Of a DNA stretch of 64,000 bases, positions 23,329 through 35,455 are shown piece by piece. Made by a program: the position numbers and the translations under genes. Under the pieces are notes generated by a model. It was not told where the DNA came from, searched no databases, and saw nothing but the letters and a program-made list of their open reading frames with translations. Positions within the stretch are counted from its first letter, which is position 1; every line of letters starts with the position of its first letter. Source of the stretch: Amoebidium appalachense (Eukaryota; Ichthyosporea); contig CAVNZM010000009.1 of the NCBI GenBank assembly GCA_963693365.1, positions 9,672,001 to 9,736,000 of the forward strand, in the 5' to 3' direction.

Positions 23329-23580
23329 CTGCCGGGATCTCCCCGAGGGTGCCCCACCCTTGCTAACCACCCCTTCCCCCGAGGCTCAGACCCGGAGGCC
23401 CGCCCGCTGCCCCAGCACCACATTGACACCTCCCGCCTCCGGGAACTGCTGGCCTCCTACCCAGACCAATCATTCGCCGCACAACTCCTCCACGATGTCG
23501 AATTCGGTGTCGACATCGGCTATCGCGGCCCCTCCACCTCTCGGGTGGGCCCCAACCTACCCACCACCCCGGAGGCAGCT
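23178..23580 (+). pseudogene. DIRS-2 RT, N-terminal part only
   Basis: Begins like the other copies (MSAPTSACSG). It is pushed out of frame by the C tract at 23300-23327, then reads GPNLPTTPEAA into the gap. The catalytic domains are not present in the window. Confidence 0.7.
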
Positions 23581-24080
23581 NNNNNNNNNNNNNNNNNNNN
23601 NNNNNNNNNNNNNNNNNNNNNNNNNNNNNNNNNNNNNNNNNNNNNNNNNNNNNNNNNNNNNNNNNNNNNNNNNNNNNNNNNNNNNNNNNNNNNNNNNNNN
23701 NNNNNNNNNNNNNNNNNNNNNNNNNNNNNNNNNNNNNNNNNNNNNNNNNNNNNNNNNNNNNNNNNNNNNNNNNNNNNNNNNNNNNNNNNNNNNNNNNNNN
23801 NNNNNNNNNNNNNNNNNNNNNNNNNNNNNNNNNNNNNNNNNNNNNNNNNNNNNNNNNNNNNNNNNNNNNNNNNNNNNNNNNNNNNNNNNNNNNNNNNNNN
23901 NNNNNNNNNNNNNNNNNNNNNNNNNNNNNNNNNNNNNNNNNNNNNNNNNNNNNNNNNNNNNNNNNNNNNNNNNNNNNNNNNNNNNNNNNNNNNNNNNNNN
24001 NNNNNNNNNNNNNNNNNNNNNNNNNNNNNNNNNNNNNNNNNNNNNNNNNNNNNNNNNNNNNNNNNNNNNNNNNNNNNNNN
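23581..24080. other. Assembly gap of exactly 500 N
   Basis: 500 undetermined bases. The round number suggests a placeholder. The gap must contain at least the missing 3' part of DIRS-2, and probably the rest of Cop1-a and the 5' exons of the SANT gene, so the real distance is likely several kb. Confidence 0.97.
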
Positions 24081-24237
24081 TCATCCATCTGCCCGCAGCC
24101 CTCTTGCTTGCTTGTTTATGATTGGATATGAAGTCATGACTGTTAGCTATGATAGGAAGATATATTTTGTTGTGTAATAGAGGATTCCCCTTCCTCTCTC
24201 TCGGCAACTCTCCTCATGCACTTCACACACTCACACA

Positions 24238-24442
<205 letters not shown>

Positions 24443-24488
24443 TCACGCACTTACTCTCTCACTCACACACACACATACATATACACAG

Positions 24489-24693
24489 GTAGGAGACGGT
24501 GATGCAGACGACGGTACAGGCCGGCATAAGCGCAGCATCTCTCTGTGGACCAGTGAAGAAAAACAGGACTTTATGCGCTATTTTAGGGTGTGTGGGCGCA
24601 ACTGGCAGAAACTGGCTGAGGCAATACCCTCAAAGACACAGAACCAAATCAAGAACTACTTCCAAAACTACAGGAACAAGCTCAACCCGGCGC

Positions 24694-24763
<70 letters not shown>

Positions 24764-26581
24764 ACGTGCATGTGTGTGGTAATGTGTGTAAATGGCAATT
24801 TGGCAAACATTTAGGCGCCCGTGTACGCGCACATACACAAGCATGCAATCACGCACGGACGGTTGCATGGATACATGACACACAACTTTTTCATGTACAC
24901 CTACAAGCATACATACAGGCACATGCGTGCACATGCACGCACACACTCGCTGTTGTAATACGTAGTATTTACATATTGTAAGATCTTCTCAGTTCGTGTT
25001 ATGTTTTCATTCATTTACTTAGTGAAAGAGATGTGCTCCTTGTACGTAAATTATGACATCGATCTCCAGTGTATTTGAGTACTTGTAATCGTGTTGTGTC
25101 GGCTATATTCGTGTGTTTAGATATCGATTACAGCAACTGATTATAGGTACACGAGTCTACCCAGTGAGGGAGAAACGTGTACATGTTATGTGTACATGAA
25201 TATCTTCGGTTATAACTGTGTTTTCATGTTCGTGTTTTCTGTCCTGCTTTCTTTTCTTTTTCCTCTTTCTTCTTCTTTCTTTTCTCTTTCTTTCTTCTCT
25301 TGTTTCCTTTCACATAATTATATTTCTCTCTCACTAATATACGTTGAGTAGATTTATATTACTCGTTATGTTTTGATTGGTAGAAAAACACTTAGGTTAC
25401 ACTTTAGCTTGTCAGGTATGATTCATAGCTTAGTCAACCACTTTTGTTTTGTGTGTTGCCGTACTATATCCAATCAGTGGACTTAGTCAGAAAATGTCTG
25501 AGTCTTTGTAGCCGATGATAGGTTAGAAACATCACCTCTTTCCTCGTTACTCTTCACCTCATTTCTTTCTTATAGCTGTGACCTATGGTGTGCGTTCCTG
25601 TGTCTCCGGATCTATCCGGGAAATAATCAGTTAATTGTGATTGGTTATTTTAGACATAGATCTGATTTCCGACTGGTCGGAAATCATGTATGGATTTAAC
25701 TTAAGGGAATTTCAGGTATTTATTCGAGATCAAAATAAATTGAGTTCAGTCGTGTCTAAACATTGATGTCTGTTATGTACACTGCTCCGATCGTTCCGTG
25801 TTTTGTTGTTGTGTGTGTCTGTGGTGTTTTCACACTGCACCACTGTGTCTCTGCTTACATCCCAAATACTTATACAATTTAACACTCGCACGCGTGTACA
25901 CACACACACACACATGCGCAGAGACAGAGTTCTCACTGTCCAGCTGCTAAAATCGGAGTTTGCAGGTATATGTTGAACCAACCCCCCCCCCCCCCCCCAT
26001 CTCTCTCGCCCTCTCCATCCTCCCTCGTAATATTATGTTTTCTGTTTGAATGGCTCGATTTCGTAGTTTTGGGACGTTAAGTTGTATTTGTCCAATGGTG
26101 TCTCCTCATCTTTAGCACTCTAATGCATTACCTCCCCCCTCCCCCCTCCCCCCCCCCCTTCCCCTCTTGGCATATAACAATAACTAATCACAGCAACTAT
26201 ATACCCCCCCCCCCCCCCCCCCCCCCACACACACACACAGCCCCAACACACACACACGTTCACACTCACACCGTATGTCTGCATGCACAGAGTGGGCCTG
26301 GTGATGGTGATGGCCGTGTACGTCGTTGGTCCAAAGTTGCTGCCGGGGACATGTCCATGTGTGGGCCTAGCCCCCCAGCATCCCACCCACCACGGCACCT
26401 GGGTCCCCCCCTGGCTGGCTGCAAAGAGATGAAAGTCAGCAGCAAGGGATGCCTGCACTGCCTGCTTTGCCGACGGTAGGTTACGAGTGCATGTGCACCT
26501 GTAATATACATGCTCATATACATGTATACACTCACAGAGGGGGAGAGAAGTGGGAGGGAGATAAAGTGAGAGAGTGAGAGT

Positions 26582-26612
<31 letters not shown>

Positions 26613-27969
26613 GGGAGGGGGGGGGGGGGGAGACAGGGAGGGGGGAAGGGGTGGAAGGGGAAGAGAGAGAAAAAAGGGATGAATGCATCCCTCTCCCCCC
26701 ACACCCACAGACAGACACAGACACGGGAAGCCCACACACACGAATAGATCCAGTTACCAAACACTGCACAGCCATGCATGCACACATGTGCCGACAACCA
26801 TTACACAGCCATTAGAGAAGGTCGCATGAAATTTGATGTCAAGGGAGGCAGGGTGGCTGTCTTTTACCTGTTTGTGTTTATGGTAGTGGTGGTGGGGTGT
26901 GTGTGAGAGTGGGAGGGAGGGAGGGAGGGAGAGAGGGATAGAGAAAGGCGGGTGGGTGGGTGGGTGGGTGGGTGGGTGAGTGTGTATGTGTATGTGTGTG
27001 TATGTATGTGTGTGGGGGGGAGGGGGGGAGGGGAGGGGAGGGGGTGGTCAACAAGGCCGTGTAATGACCACATATTGCTGAAACCGATGCAGAGACATGC
27101 TACACACAGACAGGCGCAGACACATGCACACACCATGCACACACGTGCACTGACACCTTTCTTTTCGGTTCCTGTGTACAGGACACGGTTGGTGATGAGG
27201 GTGAGGGCATGCCTCTGCGTCGCCAACCCTCCATGGTTACTCCCAACGACACACAATACCAGATGGTTTCAACAAAACCACGCCCTGTGGCCTATGCCCC
27301 ATACCGCCCGGTTGTGGAAGGTATGTGCTCGCACTCATTCCTTTCATTTTCCCTCTCCCCCTCATGCACGCAGACACGTAGACACGACATAGATACCGAT
27401 TCCTTGTGCTTGTGCCTTACCTTTGCTGTCTTGTTTCATGTCCACCACCCCCACCCCCACCACCCACCACACGCACGTGCGCAGGCACAGAGACATCGAA
27501 TTCCCTCTGCCATCCGCATCTTTTTTTCTGTTTCTCCGTCGTTGTAGCTCCACAGTGCATATGCCATAATGAACTGCCATCCCCCAATGATGTGATTGGA
27601 GGAATATTGTATGGTGTGGTGGCGCCCCCGAGGATACTAGTCTTTATATGCCACTGCTTTTCCAGCTGGTGCTTAACTGTAAAATGGTGTAGGGACATAG
27701 AACAAACAAGGGTGAATGGAGAAGAAATGTAAAGGAGGGATGTGGGGCAATGAGGGAGGGATGCATACCTGCTAAAAAAAATACCAGGGGTGGGGGGGGG
27801 GAGGGGAAGGGGGGGGGGGGGGGGAGAGGGGGAGGGAGTGAGGGAGGGACGGAGATGGTGGGAGGGAGAGGCGCGTCCTTCCAGCAGTTATACTGACCCC
27901 CCCCCCCCTCCCCCTTGAACATGAACACACACACACACACACACACACGCGCGTGCACACACAAACAGA

Positions 27970-28062
<93 letters not shown>

Positions 28063-28210
28063 CAAGCCATTGGGCCGTCCGTCTCTGCCCGAAGGCTATT
28101 CATCGGATATGGGTGACCGTCCCCTGCCTCACCAATTGCGTCAGGAAAGTTGCCTCGTTCTCTTTTCGGCTTCTGTCTTGCACACACGGCTTATCTCAAG
28201 AGCATCATGA
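24489..28210 (+). CDS. SANT/Myb-domain protein gene, 5' end missing
   Basis: Probable chromatin or transcription regulator. Exon 24489-24695 follows ATACACAG and ends CCGGCGCAG before (GT)n. It encodes an acidic GDGDADD stretch and a SANT/Myb repeat (WTSEEK, GRNWQKLAEAIP, IKNYFQNYRNKL) resembling the SANT domains of nuclear co-repressors. Further likely exons are 26291-26475 (GDGDG, CLHCLLC), 27181-27320 (DTVGDEGEG), 27548 to about 27616 (PQCICHNELPSPND) and 28062-28210 (KPLGRPSLPEGYSS, stop TGA). Phases fit between the third and fourth exons. They do not fit directly between the second and third, so a small exon is missed or a boundary is off. The 5' part is in the gap. A solo LTR sits in the first visible intron. 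Confidence 0.6.
24696..24762. repeat. (GT)n microsatellite at a splice donor
   Basis: The SANT exon ends GCGCAG and the next bases are GTGTGTGTG for about 66 bp, so the donor is the start of the microsatellite. Confidence 0.9.
24951..25884 (+). repeat. Cop2 solo LTR with CTCGC target duplication
   Basis: A 934-bp LTR begins TGTTGTAATACG and ends TTTAACA, flanked on both sides by CTCGC (24946-24950 and 25885-25889). It is the reverse complement of the Cop2-a LTR at 55916-56849, of the same length and nearly identical. No internal sequence remains, which fits recombination between two LTRs. It lies in an intron of the SANT gene. Confidence 0.95.
26490..27180. other. Intron of the SANT gene: purine tracts and GGGT repeats
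   Basis: (GA)n and G tracts (26530-26690) and (GGGT)n near 26950-26980 lie between exons. No separate gene is seen. Confidence 0.5.
27969..28060. repeat. (CA)n microsatellite ending in a splice acceptor
   Basis: About 46 CA units run straight into the AG that precedes the last SANT-gene exon (28062). Confidence 0.9.
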
Positions 28211-28717
28211 GCTACTCTGTTGGGTAGCTGTTTGTGGTTGACCGAGGCCATCATTTATATAGTTTCACAGCGATCCGGTCTACCACATGGTCCAATAGGA
28301 AAGTACTTATGTTTTCCATATATAGGATCTTGACAGTATTTAAAGCGGCCACCACGCAGAAGTGGACCCTGTGATTGGTGAGACCACCCATGTGTACATC
28401 AAGGCTTTTCAATATTTTCCTAACTGATCTCCAAAGAAGGATTCCCAACTTCGATGGCCCGGTGGCACGATAAGCGGCAGCAGTCTGTTTCTTCTCAGAA
28501 CCACTGTGGGCACGTGAAACTCCGAAGTGGCTGTCCGCCACATAAAGCAAGAACTCTACTTCCATTTACAAAATAGCTACATGTGTATAGAATGCTTGCC
28601 ATAACATCAATATATAGAGCATGCCATCAAAGATACATGGGGGACAATCTGTTTTGAAAGCCAGAAGCTGATAAATGACATCGCACTTTGAAACCTGGAG
28701 CTATACAGGGAAACATT
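28211..28717. other. Convergent 3' flank of SANT and AP2 genes
   Basis: Lies between the stop of the plus-strand SANT gene and the stop of the minus-strand AP2 gene. A 104-codon minus ORF (28251-28565) has no recognisable domain and is probably 3' untranslated DNA. Confidence 0.4.
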
Positions 28718-29377
28718 CTAGTCCCTATCAAACACCATCCCCCCCTCCATGGTAGATTCTGAAAGGAAACCACGTTGTCTGGCCTTCCAAGCCTCCGGCA
28801 CCTCCGGATCCTCCAACATCTCCCGCACCCACTCATCACGCAATGCCACTGCCTCCTCCATGGTAGCTATTTTTGATTCAAAAATTATCTTTTCTTTTGT
28901 TTTTGGGTCCCGAAAACGGACGCAGTAGTAGGATGGCCCCTTTCTAAATCTGCGATATTCCACACCCCAGTATTTGCTTTTGTTTGATTCTTTATGGTTC
29001 AGCTTGGCTGTCCACTGTTCCTTTGCCTTTTGCCTCTCCTCCTCGTTATAGTCATACTGCAGGCGGCCCAGGGAAGTATTTGTGATAATCTTGCGCTTGG
29101 TAACACCCTCTTCCATCAAAAAAGTAGCCATTCGGTCGTAAACCACTGCTGCCGCACGAGGATCGTCAAAGTAGCCGAAGGAGTGTTTAGCAACCTGAAC
29201 TCTCCATTTCTTGGACCGTCGGTCGAAAAAGATGCCACGACAAATCTTCTCATCTCCCTTACCACTCAAAGTACTGTAGCACCTCGAATTCTCAGCTCTC
29301 ACCATTCCAGTCTTCATACCGACAACCACAGGAACTGCAAAGCCGCAACGAGTGAACACACAATCCTGAGGCACCAC
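28718..29377 (-). CDS. Protein with two AP2-type DNA-binding domains, 5' incomplete
   Basis: Probable DNA-binding regulator. A 219-codon frame on the minus strand contains two AP2/ERF-like units. The first (about residues 45-92) reads CRGIFFDRRSKKWRVQV...FGYFDDPRAAAVVYD; the second (about 134-185) reads KYWGVEYRRF...YYCVRFRD...EEAVALRDEW. They show the three-strand and helix pattern of AP2 with the RG, WRV and AA(V)YD-type residues. The frame enters at 29377 with GTG next to a CCAG acceptor-like site, so the true start is probably in an upstream exon. AP2 is common in plants and algae and also occurs in alveolates and in some HNH homing endonucleases; no HNH is visible. The minus-strand upstream flank is (CA/CG)-rich. 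Confidence 0.75.
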   Translation of the reverse strand: MVPQDCVFTRCGFAVPVVVGMKTGMVRAENSRCYSTLSGKGDEKICRGIFFDRRSKKWRVQVAKHSFGYFDDPRAAAVVYDRMATFLMEEGVTKRKIITNTSLGRLQYDYNEEERQKAKEQWTAKLNHKESNKSKYWGVEYRRFRKGPSYYCVRFRDPKTKEKIIFESKIATMEEAVALRDEWVREMLEDPEVPEAWKARQRGFLSESTMEGGMVFDRD

Positions 29378-29599
29378 CTGGTATGAATATCAGTCATGAG
29401 TACAAGCAATAGAACGGGATGGAAAACGAAAATAATATTCAGGTTGTGAGTTTAAAATAGGGGGGAATGTGTCACGTATTTTTTTTAAGAATTGGGCTCT
29501 CATTACAACCCTGTCAGGTTCTTCCATCGGCCGAAAAAAATGTGATGACGTCACGTTCCAAACTTAGAGCAGCTGGCCATGGTATTTGTCTTGCACGAA

Positions 29600-29776
29600 C
29601 ACAAACACGCACATACACAAAAAACACACACACACACACACACATGCAAACAATGCCATGTTCTGCCTGTTTTCCTGACATTATCTCCCTCTCTCCCCCC
29701 TCCCTCCCTCCCCCCTCCCCCCCCCCCCCCCCCCCCAGCACGCACCCACGCATGCACGCACATACACACGCGCACG

Positions 29777-29826
<50 letters not shown>

Positions 29827-30180
29827 CACACATTGCCATGTTCTGCCTGGTTTCCTGACAATATCATGCCCTCCCTCCCTCCCTCCCTCCCTCCCTCCCT
29901 CCCCCCCCCCAGCACGCACTCACGCATGCACGCACATACACACGCACACACACGCACACGCGCACGCATGCGCACGCACGCGCACGCGCACGCACGCGCA
30001 CGCGCGCACACGCACGCGCGCACACGCACGCACACACACACGCACGCACACACGGCGTGCACACGCACACACACACACGCACACACACACGCACGCACGC
30101 ACACGCACGCACGCACGCACGCACGCACACGCACACGCACACGCACACGCACACGCACACGCACACGCACACACACCACA
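29600..30180. repeat. CA/CG alternating purine-pyrimidine tract with a duplicated block
   Basis: Long (CA)n and (CACG)n runs. The segment GCCATGTTCTGCCTG...TTTCCTGACA followed by a pyrimidine tract occurs twice (about 29655 and 29837). From 29930 to 30175 the strand is almost wholly alternating CA and CG. The 254-284-codon ORFs here are repeat artefacts. Confidence 0.85.
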
Positions 30181-30826
30181 CACCAAACAATACCCGTCAC
30201 CAAAAAGCACACAAATGCTTGCTATAGGTAGCCACATCCAACTTCCTAATCACAACGAGGGAGCTTACCAAATAACAAAGGGAGGAAAAATAATGAGTAT
30301 GAGGGGTGTACCTAGCTCACTTCTCACCAACAGAAGGACACATAATGAGCACATGGGAATAAAGCCAAAGTGCAAATCAAGGAACATGAGGGGCAGAGAT
30401 AATCAAAGATTAACGAGAGACGCCAGATTATGAAGTAAATTAAACCAAATGGACTGAGCTGTGAGGAAACACCGACTACTGTTCAGGGGCCCGAGAGTGG
30501 GAGGCTAGCGGAGAGAGTGTGCTTGCGTGTGCGTGACTTTGAAAAGGCAATCGAGTGTCTGCACACATGCTTGTGTACTACGGTGTGTGGGGTGCTTGAT
30601 TGTGTGTGTGGTATCGGTGTGGGTCTGGGTGTGGGGGCATGTGCGTGTGTGTGTATGTGCATGTTTTGGTGTTGTGTGCTGCCGGTGCCGGTGCCGGTGC
30701 CGGTGAGTGAGTGATTGATTGGGTTAGTGTGTGTATGTGTAAGCCAGTGTGTGAGTATTTATGCGCGTTTTTGTGTGCCCGTTTGTATTCCTTACTTTCT
30801 CTCATCTCCCCCGCCTTTTTTTTTTT

Positions 30827-30877
<51 letters not shown>

Positions 30878-30964
30878 TTAGTCGTGAAAGGGTGTACTCT
30901 AGTGGAAACTGCTAAGGTAGCATGAGTGCAATAAAGGAAACCCACTTTCCGCATCTCAGTCCGT
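30181..30964. other. Spacer with GT-rich DNA, (GCCGGT)4 and T/G runs
   Basis: (GCCGGT)4 lies near 30680 and T22 followed by G39 at about 30815-30875. No supported gene. Confidence 0.5.
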
Positions 30965-31182
30965 GTGGTTTTGCCAGTGTGCGCGGTTGCAGACACCGAT
31001 GCAATGGCTGCAAACCCACGCCTGCTCGTGTTCACACCCCATTTGCGTATTTTAGAATCCCAAACGTGCTCCAACGCACTCTGCATAAAAGCCAAGTTAG
31101 CACACCTGCATGGAAAGTTATGTGTATTGCATGAGCGCAAAGTAAAGCCAGACACTGGCAAAAGCTTTTCCATGGCCAGTGA

Positions 31183-31274
31183 TGTTGGAATACGTCACCA
31201 TGTATGACAGCAAGAGCCTCGAAGTTTGTATGTGTCCTAGCTTGTTTGTATTCGTGTCTGCTTTCCCTCTTTGT

Positions 31275-31326
<52 letters not shown>

Positions 31327-32053
31327 CCCCCCCCCCCCCCCCCCCGTATCTCTCTCTCCCTTGTTTCTGTGGGCACAGATATCTGTAGATCTGTGCACAC
31401 CTGGCTCTCTTGCCTGATAAGAACTTATTGTATTTTATTTCTGTTTGCTCTCCTCTGTTTATCTGAGAGGTAGCGTGATTGGCTAGCCTCACTCGCTGTC
31501 TTTCCTTTATTCAAAATGGCTTAGTTTTGTTCTCAAAAGGATGGCTCGCCAATAGTCGCGAGCGAGTACATCTGTAGATTGTGTTGTGCATTCCTGTCTG
31601 TTAATATATGTGTGTTGTGATTGGACAATAGATATATATGGAATTCGGTTTATTGCAAAGTGTCTTCACTTTGAGAGTGTCGACTATTAGGAAATATATG
31701 TATTTAAATAGGTTTCTCTATAGAGACGAACATAAATATATATGTGAGTTAATAGTGACTAGATGTATAATTACTTAATTTATTTAAGTAAGAGTTTCTA
31801 CACTTTAGTTTAATCGGAAGTTGGAATGCGTATGCTCTGTCGGAATGTGTTTTTCTATCTTCTGATAGAACCGATTGGTTTTCCCTCTTTAGTTGTGATA
31901 AGGTGATAAGTCGCAAGTACAAAAGGAACCGAGAGCACAATAAAGATTCAGTTGTTGTTTGAAATCTTTTCAATGTCTCGTGAACAACTCCGATTGCCCT
32001 CTCATTAATGTGTTAGTCGTGTTTTACATGACACCTCTGTGCACTCTGCTCCC
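31183..32053 (+). repeat. Cop1-b 5' LTR, 3' end truncated
   Basis: Matches the right LTR up to CTCTGCTCCC, then breaks into pol. It carries a (CT)n tract at about 31278-31323, a C run at 31324-31345 and the GCACAGAT/ATCTGTGC inverted repeat. Confidence 0.93.
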
Positions 32054-34560
32054 TCCCACGCTATGGAGCAGTACTGCCAGTCCAAGGACATCATTCAGGA
32101 ATTTGCCCCCGTTGACTGCCCCCAACTCAACGGCTTCGTTGAACGTAAGATGAGGGATCTGCAGGAGATCGTTCGGTGCTTCCTTCATCAGGACAAGGCC
32201 GACTCCCTTTCCCCCAAGCTGTGGGGAGCTGCTCTCAAGCATGCTGCCTACATCATCAACGTGACCCCGGCCAGAGCTGCCAATGGCCGTACACCGTTTG
32301 AAATTTTCTACGGTGTCAAGCCTGACATCTCCCACCTGCACGTGTTCGGCTGCCCAGCCTATGTACACGTGTACACGTCCCTGCATCCAAACGAGACAAG
32401 TTGGCCTCTACCGTCAAACTCGGCACCTACGTGGGCTGGGATATCAAAAACAAAGCCCACAAGATCATGAATCTACGTGGCAACACGGTCAACCTCTACC
32501 GCGATGTCGTCTTCGACGAATCACAATTCACCACGGCATCCAATCAGATTTCTGTGCAGGCCACGAATCAGACGACCTCAATCGATTCATCCCTGCATTC
32601 CGGAAATTCCAATTCCGATGACGATGAAAATCCGTCGGTGATTATCCGTCGTCCCCCCGTCGTGTACCTGCCCCCGTGGCTCCACCCACCCCCCCCCCCC
32701 CACCGGCCAGCAACCCCTGCTGCCGGCCCCTGCCATCAATGACCACGTACCTGGTCATCCCACCCCGGTTCGTCCTGGGTCTCCGGAGTTCCACTCGGCC
32801 CCGTCCAGCCCCGTGTTATCCGACTCCCCCCTCAACACGGCACCCATCCCTGGCTTCCAGGCCCCCATCCCCGACCACCGAGTGTCTGTCCCAGACACCC
32901 CCCCGGCCCCTGAGCCACTCCGTACCGTCCCCCGTCGTTCCTCCCGTCTCTCCTCCCGGCCTGCCATGGCTATGGTGAGCATCTCCCGACCCAGCCTTGA
33001 TGTGTCTCAGCTGCCCCGGTCAATTCAGAAGCTGTGCTCTGGCACCAAGCGTGATGAAGTGGTGACTGCCCTCACTGCCGAGTACAAGGCTTTCATCGAC
33101 AAGGACATCTTCGACGTAGTTGAGCCCCCCTCCGATGCCAACATCATCCGATTCAAGTGGATTGTCACGGAGAAGGTCCTCAACTCTGCTGGTGACACCA
33201 AGATCAAGGGTCGTGGTGTGGCCAAGGGTTTCACCCAAGTCTACGGTGTTGACTACGGTGAAAACTCTTCCCCCGTCGTCATGTCCTCCTCCGTCCGTGC
33301 CCTGCTTGCCCTCGGTGTGCAACAGGACCACGAGATCCATCAACTCGACATCAGCACGGCCTTCCTCAACAGCCCCCTCGACGAGACTTTGTACATGGAG
33401 CAACCTCCTGGTTTTATCCTCCCTGGCAATGAACACAAAGTCTGGAAACTCAAGAAGGCCCTCTACGGACTCAAGCAGGCATCCCTGGCATGGTACGAGT
33501 TCTTCAACTCCATTCTCCGGCCCACGGCCTCACCCGTCTCCGTTCCGATCCGTGTGTCTACTTCCGTCAGTTCCCCAACGGGCACATCATCCGTTCGGGC
33601 AACTACGTTGATGATGCCATCATCACCTGCACACGGAACTCCACCATCATGCAGGGGCTTGTTCGTCACATCACGAAGTCTGCCGAGTGCAAGGTCGGTC
33701 TGCCAGACATCTTCCTCGGCACCCAACTGCTGTACACCCGTGACTCCCTCAAGCTGCTGCAGTCCTCCTACATCAAGGACATCATCACCGACTTCAACCT
33801 GGTCGATGCCAAGCCTAAGGCCACCCCTATTCCCGTGGGCACCATCATCAACGAGACCTCCCTCTCATCCCTGCCCACCACCGTCCCCTACCGTGAACTC
33901 CTCGGCCGTCTGCTGTGGGTTGCTCGGTGCTCCCGGCCTGACATCTCGTATGCCATTGGCTACCTCGGCCGATTCAGCTCCAAGCCCACCAAGACTGCCT
34001 GGGAGCTTCTCCTCCGTGTCGTTCGTTACCTGCTCGGCACCATCAACCTCGGCCTCTACTACAAGAAGAAAGCCCCCAACAGCAAGGTGCCCATCCTTGA
34101 GTGCTACTCGGATTCTGACTTTGCTGGTTGCCCCACCACCCGTCGTTCCACGTCTGGGTACGTCATCCTCCTCGAAGGCTCCCCCGTCACCTACCACTCC
34201 AAGCTGCAGACGATCACTGCAACTTCCACCTGTGAGGCCGAGCTCCTGGCCCTCAATGCTGCCGTGCAAGATGTTGTCTGGCACCGTGATCTACTAAAGG
34301 AGCTGGGCTACCCCATGACCGAGCCCACCCCAGTGTACTGTGACAATCAGTCCACCATTGCTCTGGTCCACTCCAACACCATCAAGCACCGGACCAAGCA
34401 CATTGCCGTTCGTTACTTCAACACCAAGGACTACATCAACAGTGGGGACGTCACTGTCACCTACATCGACACCAAGAAGAACCTGGCCGACATCTTCACC
34501 AAGCCTCTGGCTGGTCCGGCCCACGACACACACCGTGCCAACCTCAGTCTCCGTGACTGA
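32054..34560 (+). pseudogene. Cop1-b pol: integrase end, RT and RNase H, three frameshifts
   Basis: Remainder of a copia polyprotein. 32063-32395 encodes the end of the integrase core (NGFVERKM, with the final acidic residue) and the following FGCPAYV segment. A one-base loss near 32397, a shift in a C run near 32700-32750 and a one-base loss near 33523 break the frame. RT motifs are FKWIVTEK, DISTAFLN, YGLKQASLAWYE and NYVDD (about 33603). RNase H motifs follow (SDSDFAG, CEAELLAL, CDNQSTI, NLADIFTKPL) to the TGA at 34558-34560. Each block is well conserved between shifts, so the damage looks recent. Confidence 0.9.
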
Positions 34561-35279
34561 CCCGTGCACTGGTGTTCATCATCGAGTGGTTTCTGAGTAG
34601 GTTGGGGCCCTGGACAGCAGTTGACACACCTACGGTGATCAAGATGCCTCCCAACGAAAGTCTACTACTCCTCATCGTTTCTCTTCATCAGTGGGGACTC
34701 AGTCTTCCATCGTCATATGTGTGCATCTTCAGTGGGGATTATTCTCCACCATCCGTCGTTTATTTATATTCATATCCCACCATATATATTGGTTTTCTTC
34801 TATATTCGACTTTATATATATGTCGAACTGGGATGGCGTCCCAGTATAAATAATTATCTATAGCCATGACGTGCTGGTTGACTGCCAGTCTAAACCTAGT
34901 CCACGGGATGCACCTTCCCCGTGTCTTAACTGGTTGACCACCAGTCTATAAATCAGTCCACAAGATGTTCATGCCTTGTGTTTACCTGGGTGGTCCCCAG
35001 TATAAACCATTAGCCACCAACACGTCACACATACACTAGTGTTTCCTATATATATATATATATCGCCGATAACCCCCATGATTTCTTATTTCGAGTCTTC
35101 AGAGGCAACCGTCGTTGTGTGCCTCTTCAGTTTTGATACTCTCCTTCCCACCTCAAGGATCTTCGGTTTGCATCCTCGAGTGGGGAAACTTGAGTGTGAC
35201 GGCCCCTCCTGTGTTTGGACCTCATATACCGTCACATCAACAGACACGAGAACACAAACTTCAACCCCTTGAGTGGGGA
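34561..35279 (+). promoter_or_regulatory. Cop1-b 3' region: hairpin array and repeated purine tracts
   Basis: AGTGGGGA-type purine tracts occur near 34691, 34730, 35178 and 35272, the last directly before the 3' LTR where the plus-strand primer tract is expected. Between them are four short hairpins (CTGGGA...TCCCAG near 34827, CTGG...CCAG near 34872 and 34930, CTGGG...CCCAG near 34986), each followed within a few bases by TATAAA or CTAAA. Confidence 0.6.
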
Positions 35280-35371
35280 TGTTGGAATATGTCACCATGT
35301 ATGACAGCAAGAGCCTTGAAGTATGTATGTGTCCTAGCTTGTTTGTATTCGTGTCTGCTTTCCCTCTTTGT

Positions 35372-35455
<84 letters not shown>

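Larger units (their letters stand above)
21367..23580 (+). mobile_element. DIRS-2: 5' part of a YR retrotransposon, cut by the N gap
   Basis: A1 starts GGTTTTATTTG at 21367, directly after GA (21365-21366) of the Cop1-a coding sequence. A1, promoter (TATA near 21612), gag and the start of RT are present and very similar to DIRS-4. The element enters the N run at 23581. About 3.2 kb (rest of RT, recombinase, B1-A2-B2) are missing. Confidence 0.9.

Noticed and set aside
23198-24207. Long ORFs through the N run
   Set aside because: They consist of undetermined bases.
30922-31207. Overlapping plus and minus ORFs before Cop1-b as firm genes
   Set aside because: No domain and no splice support; only the in-frame continuation after the element is noted, at low confidence.
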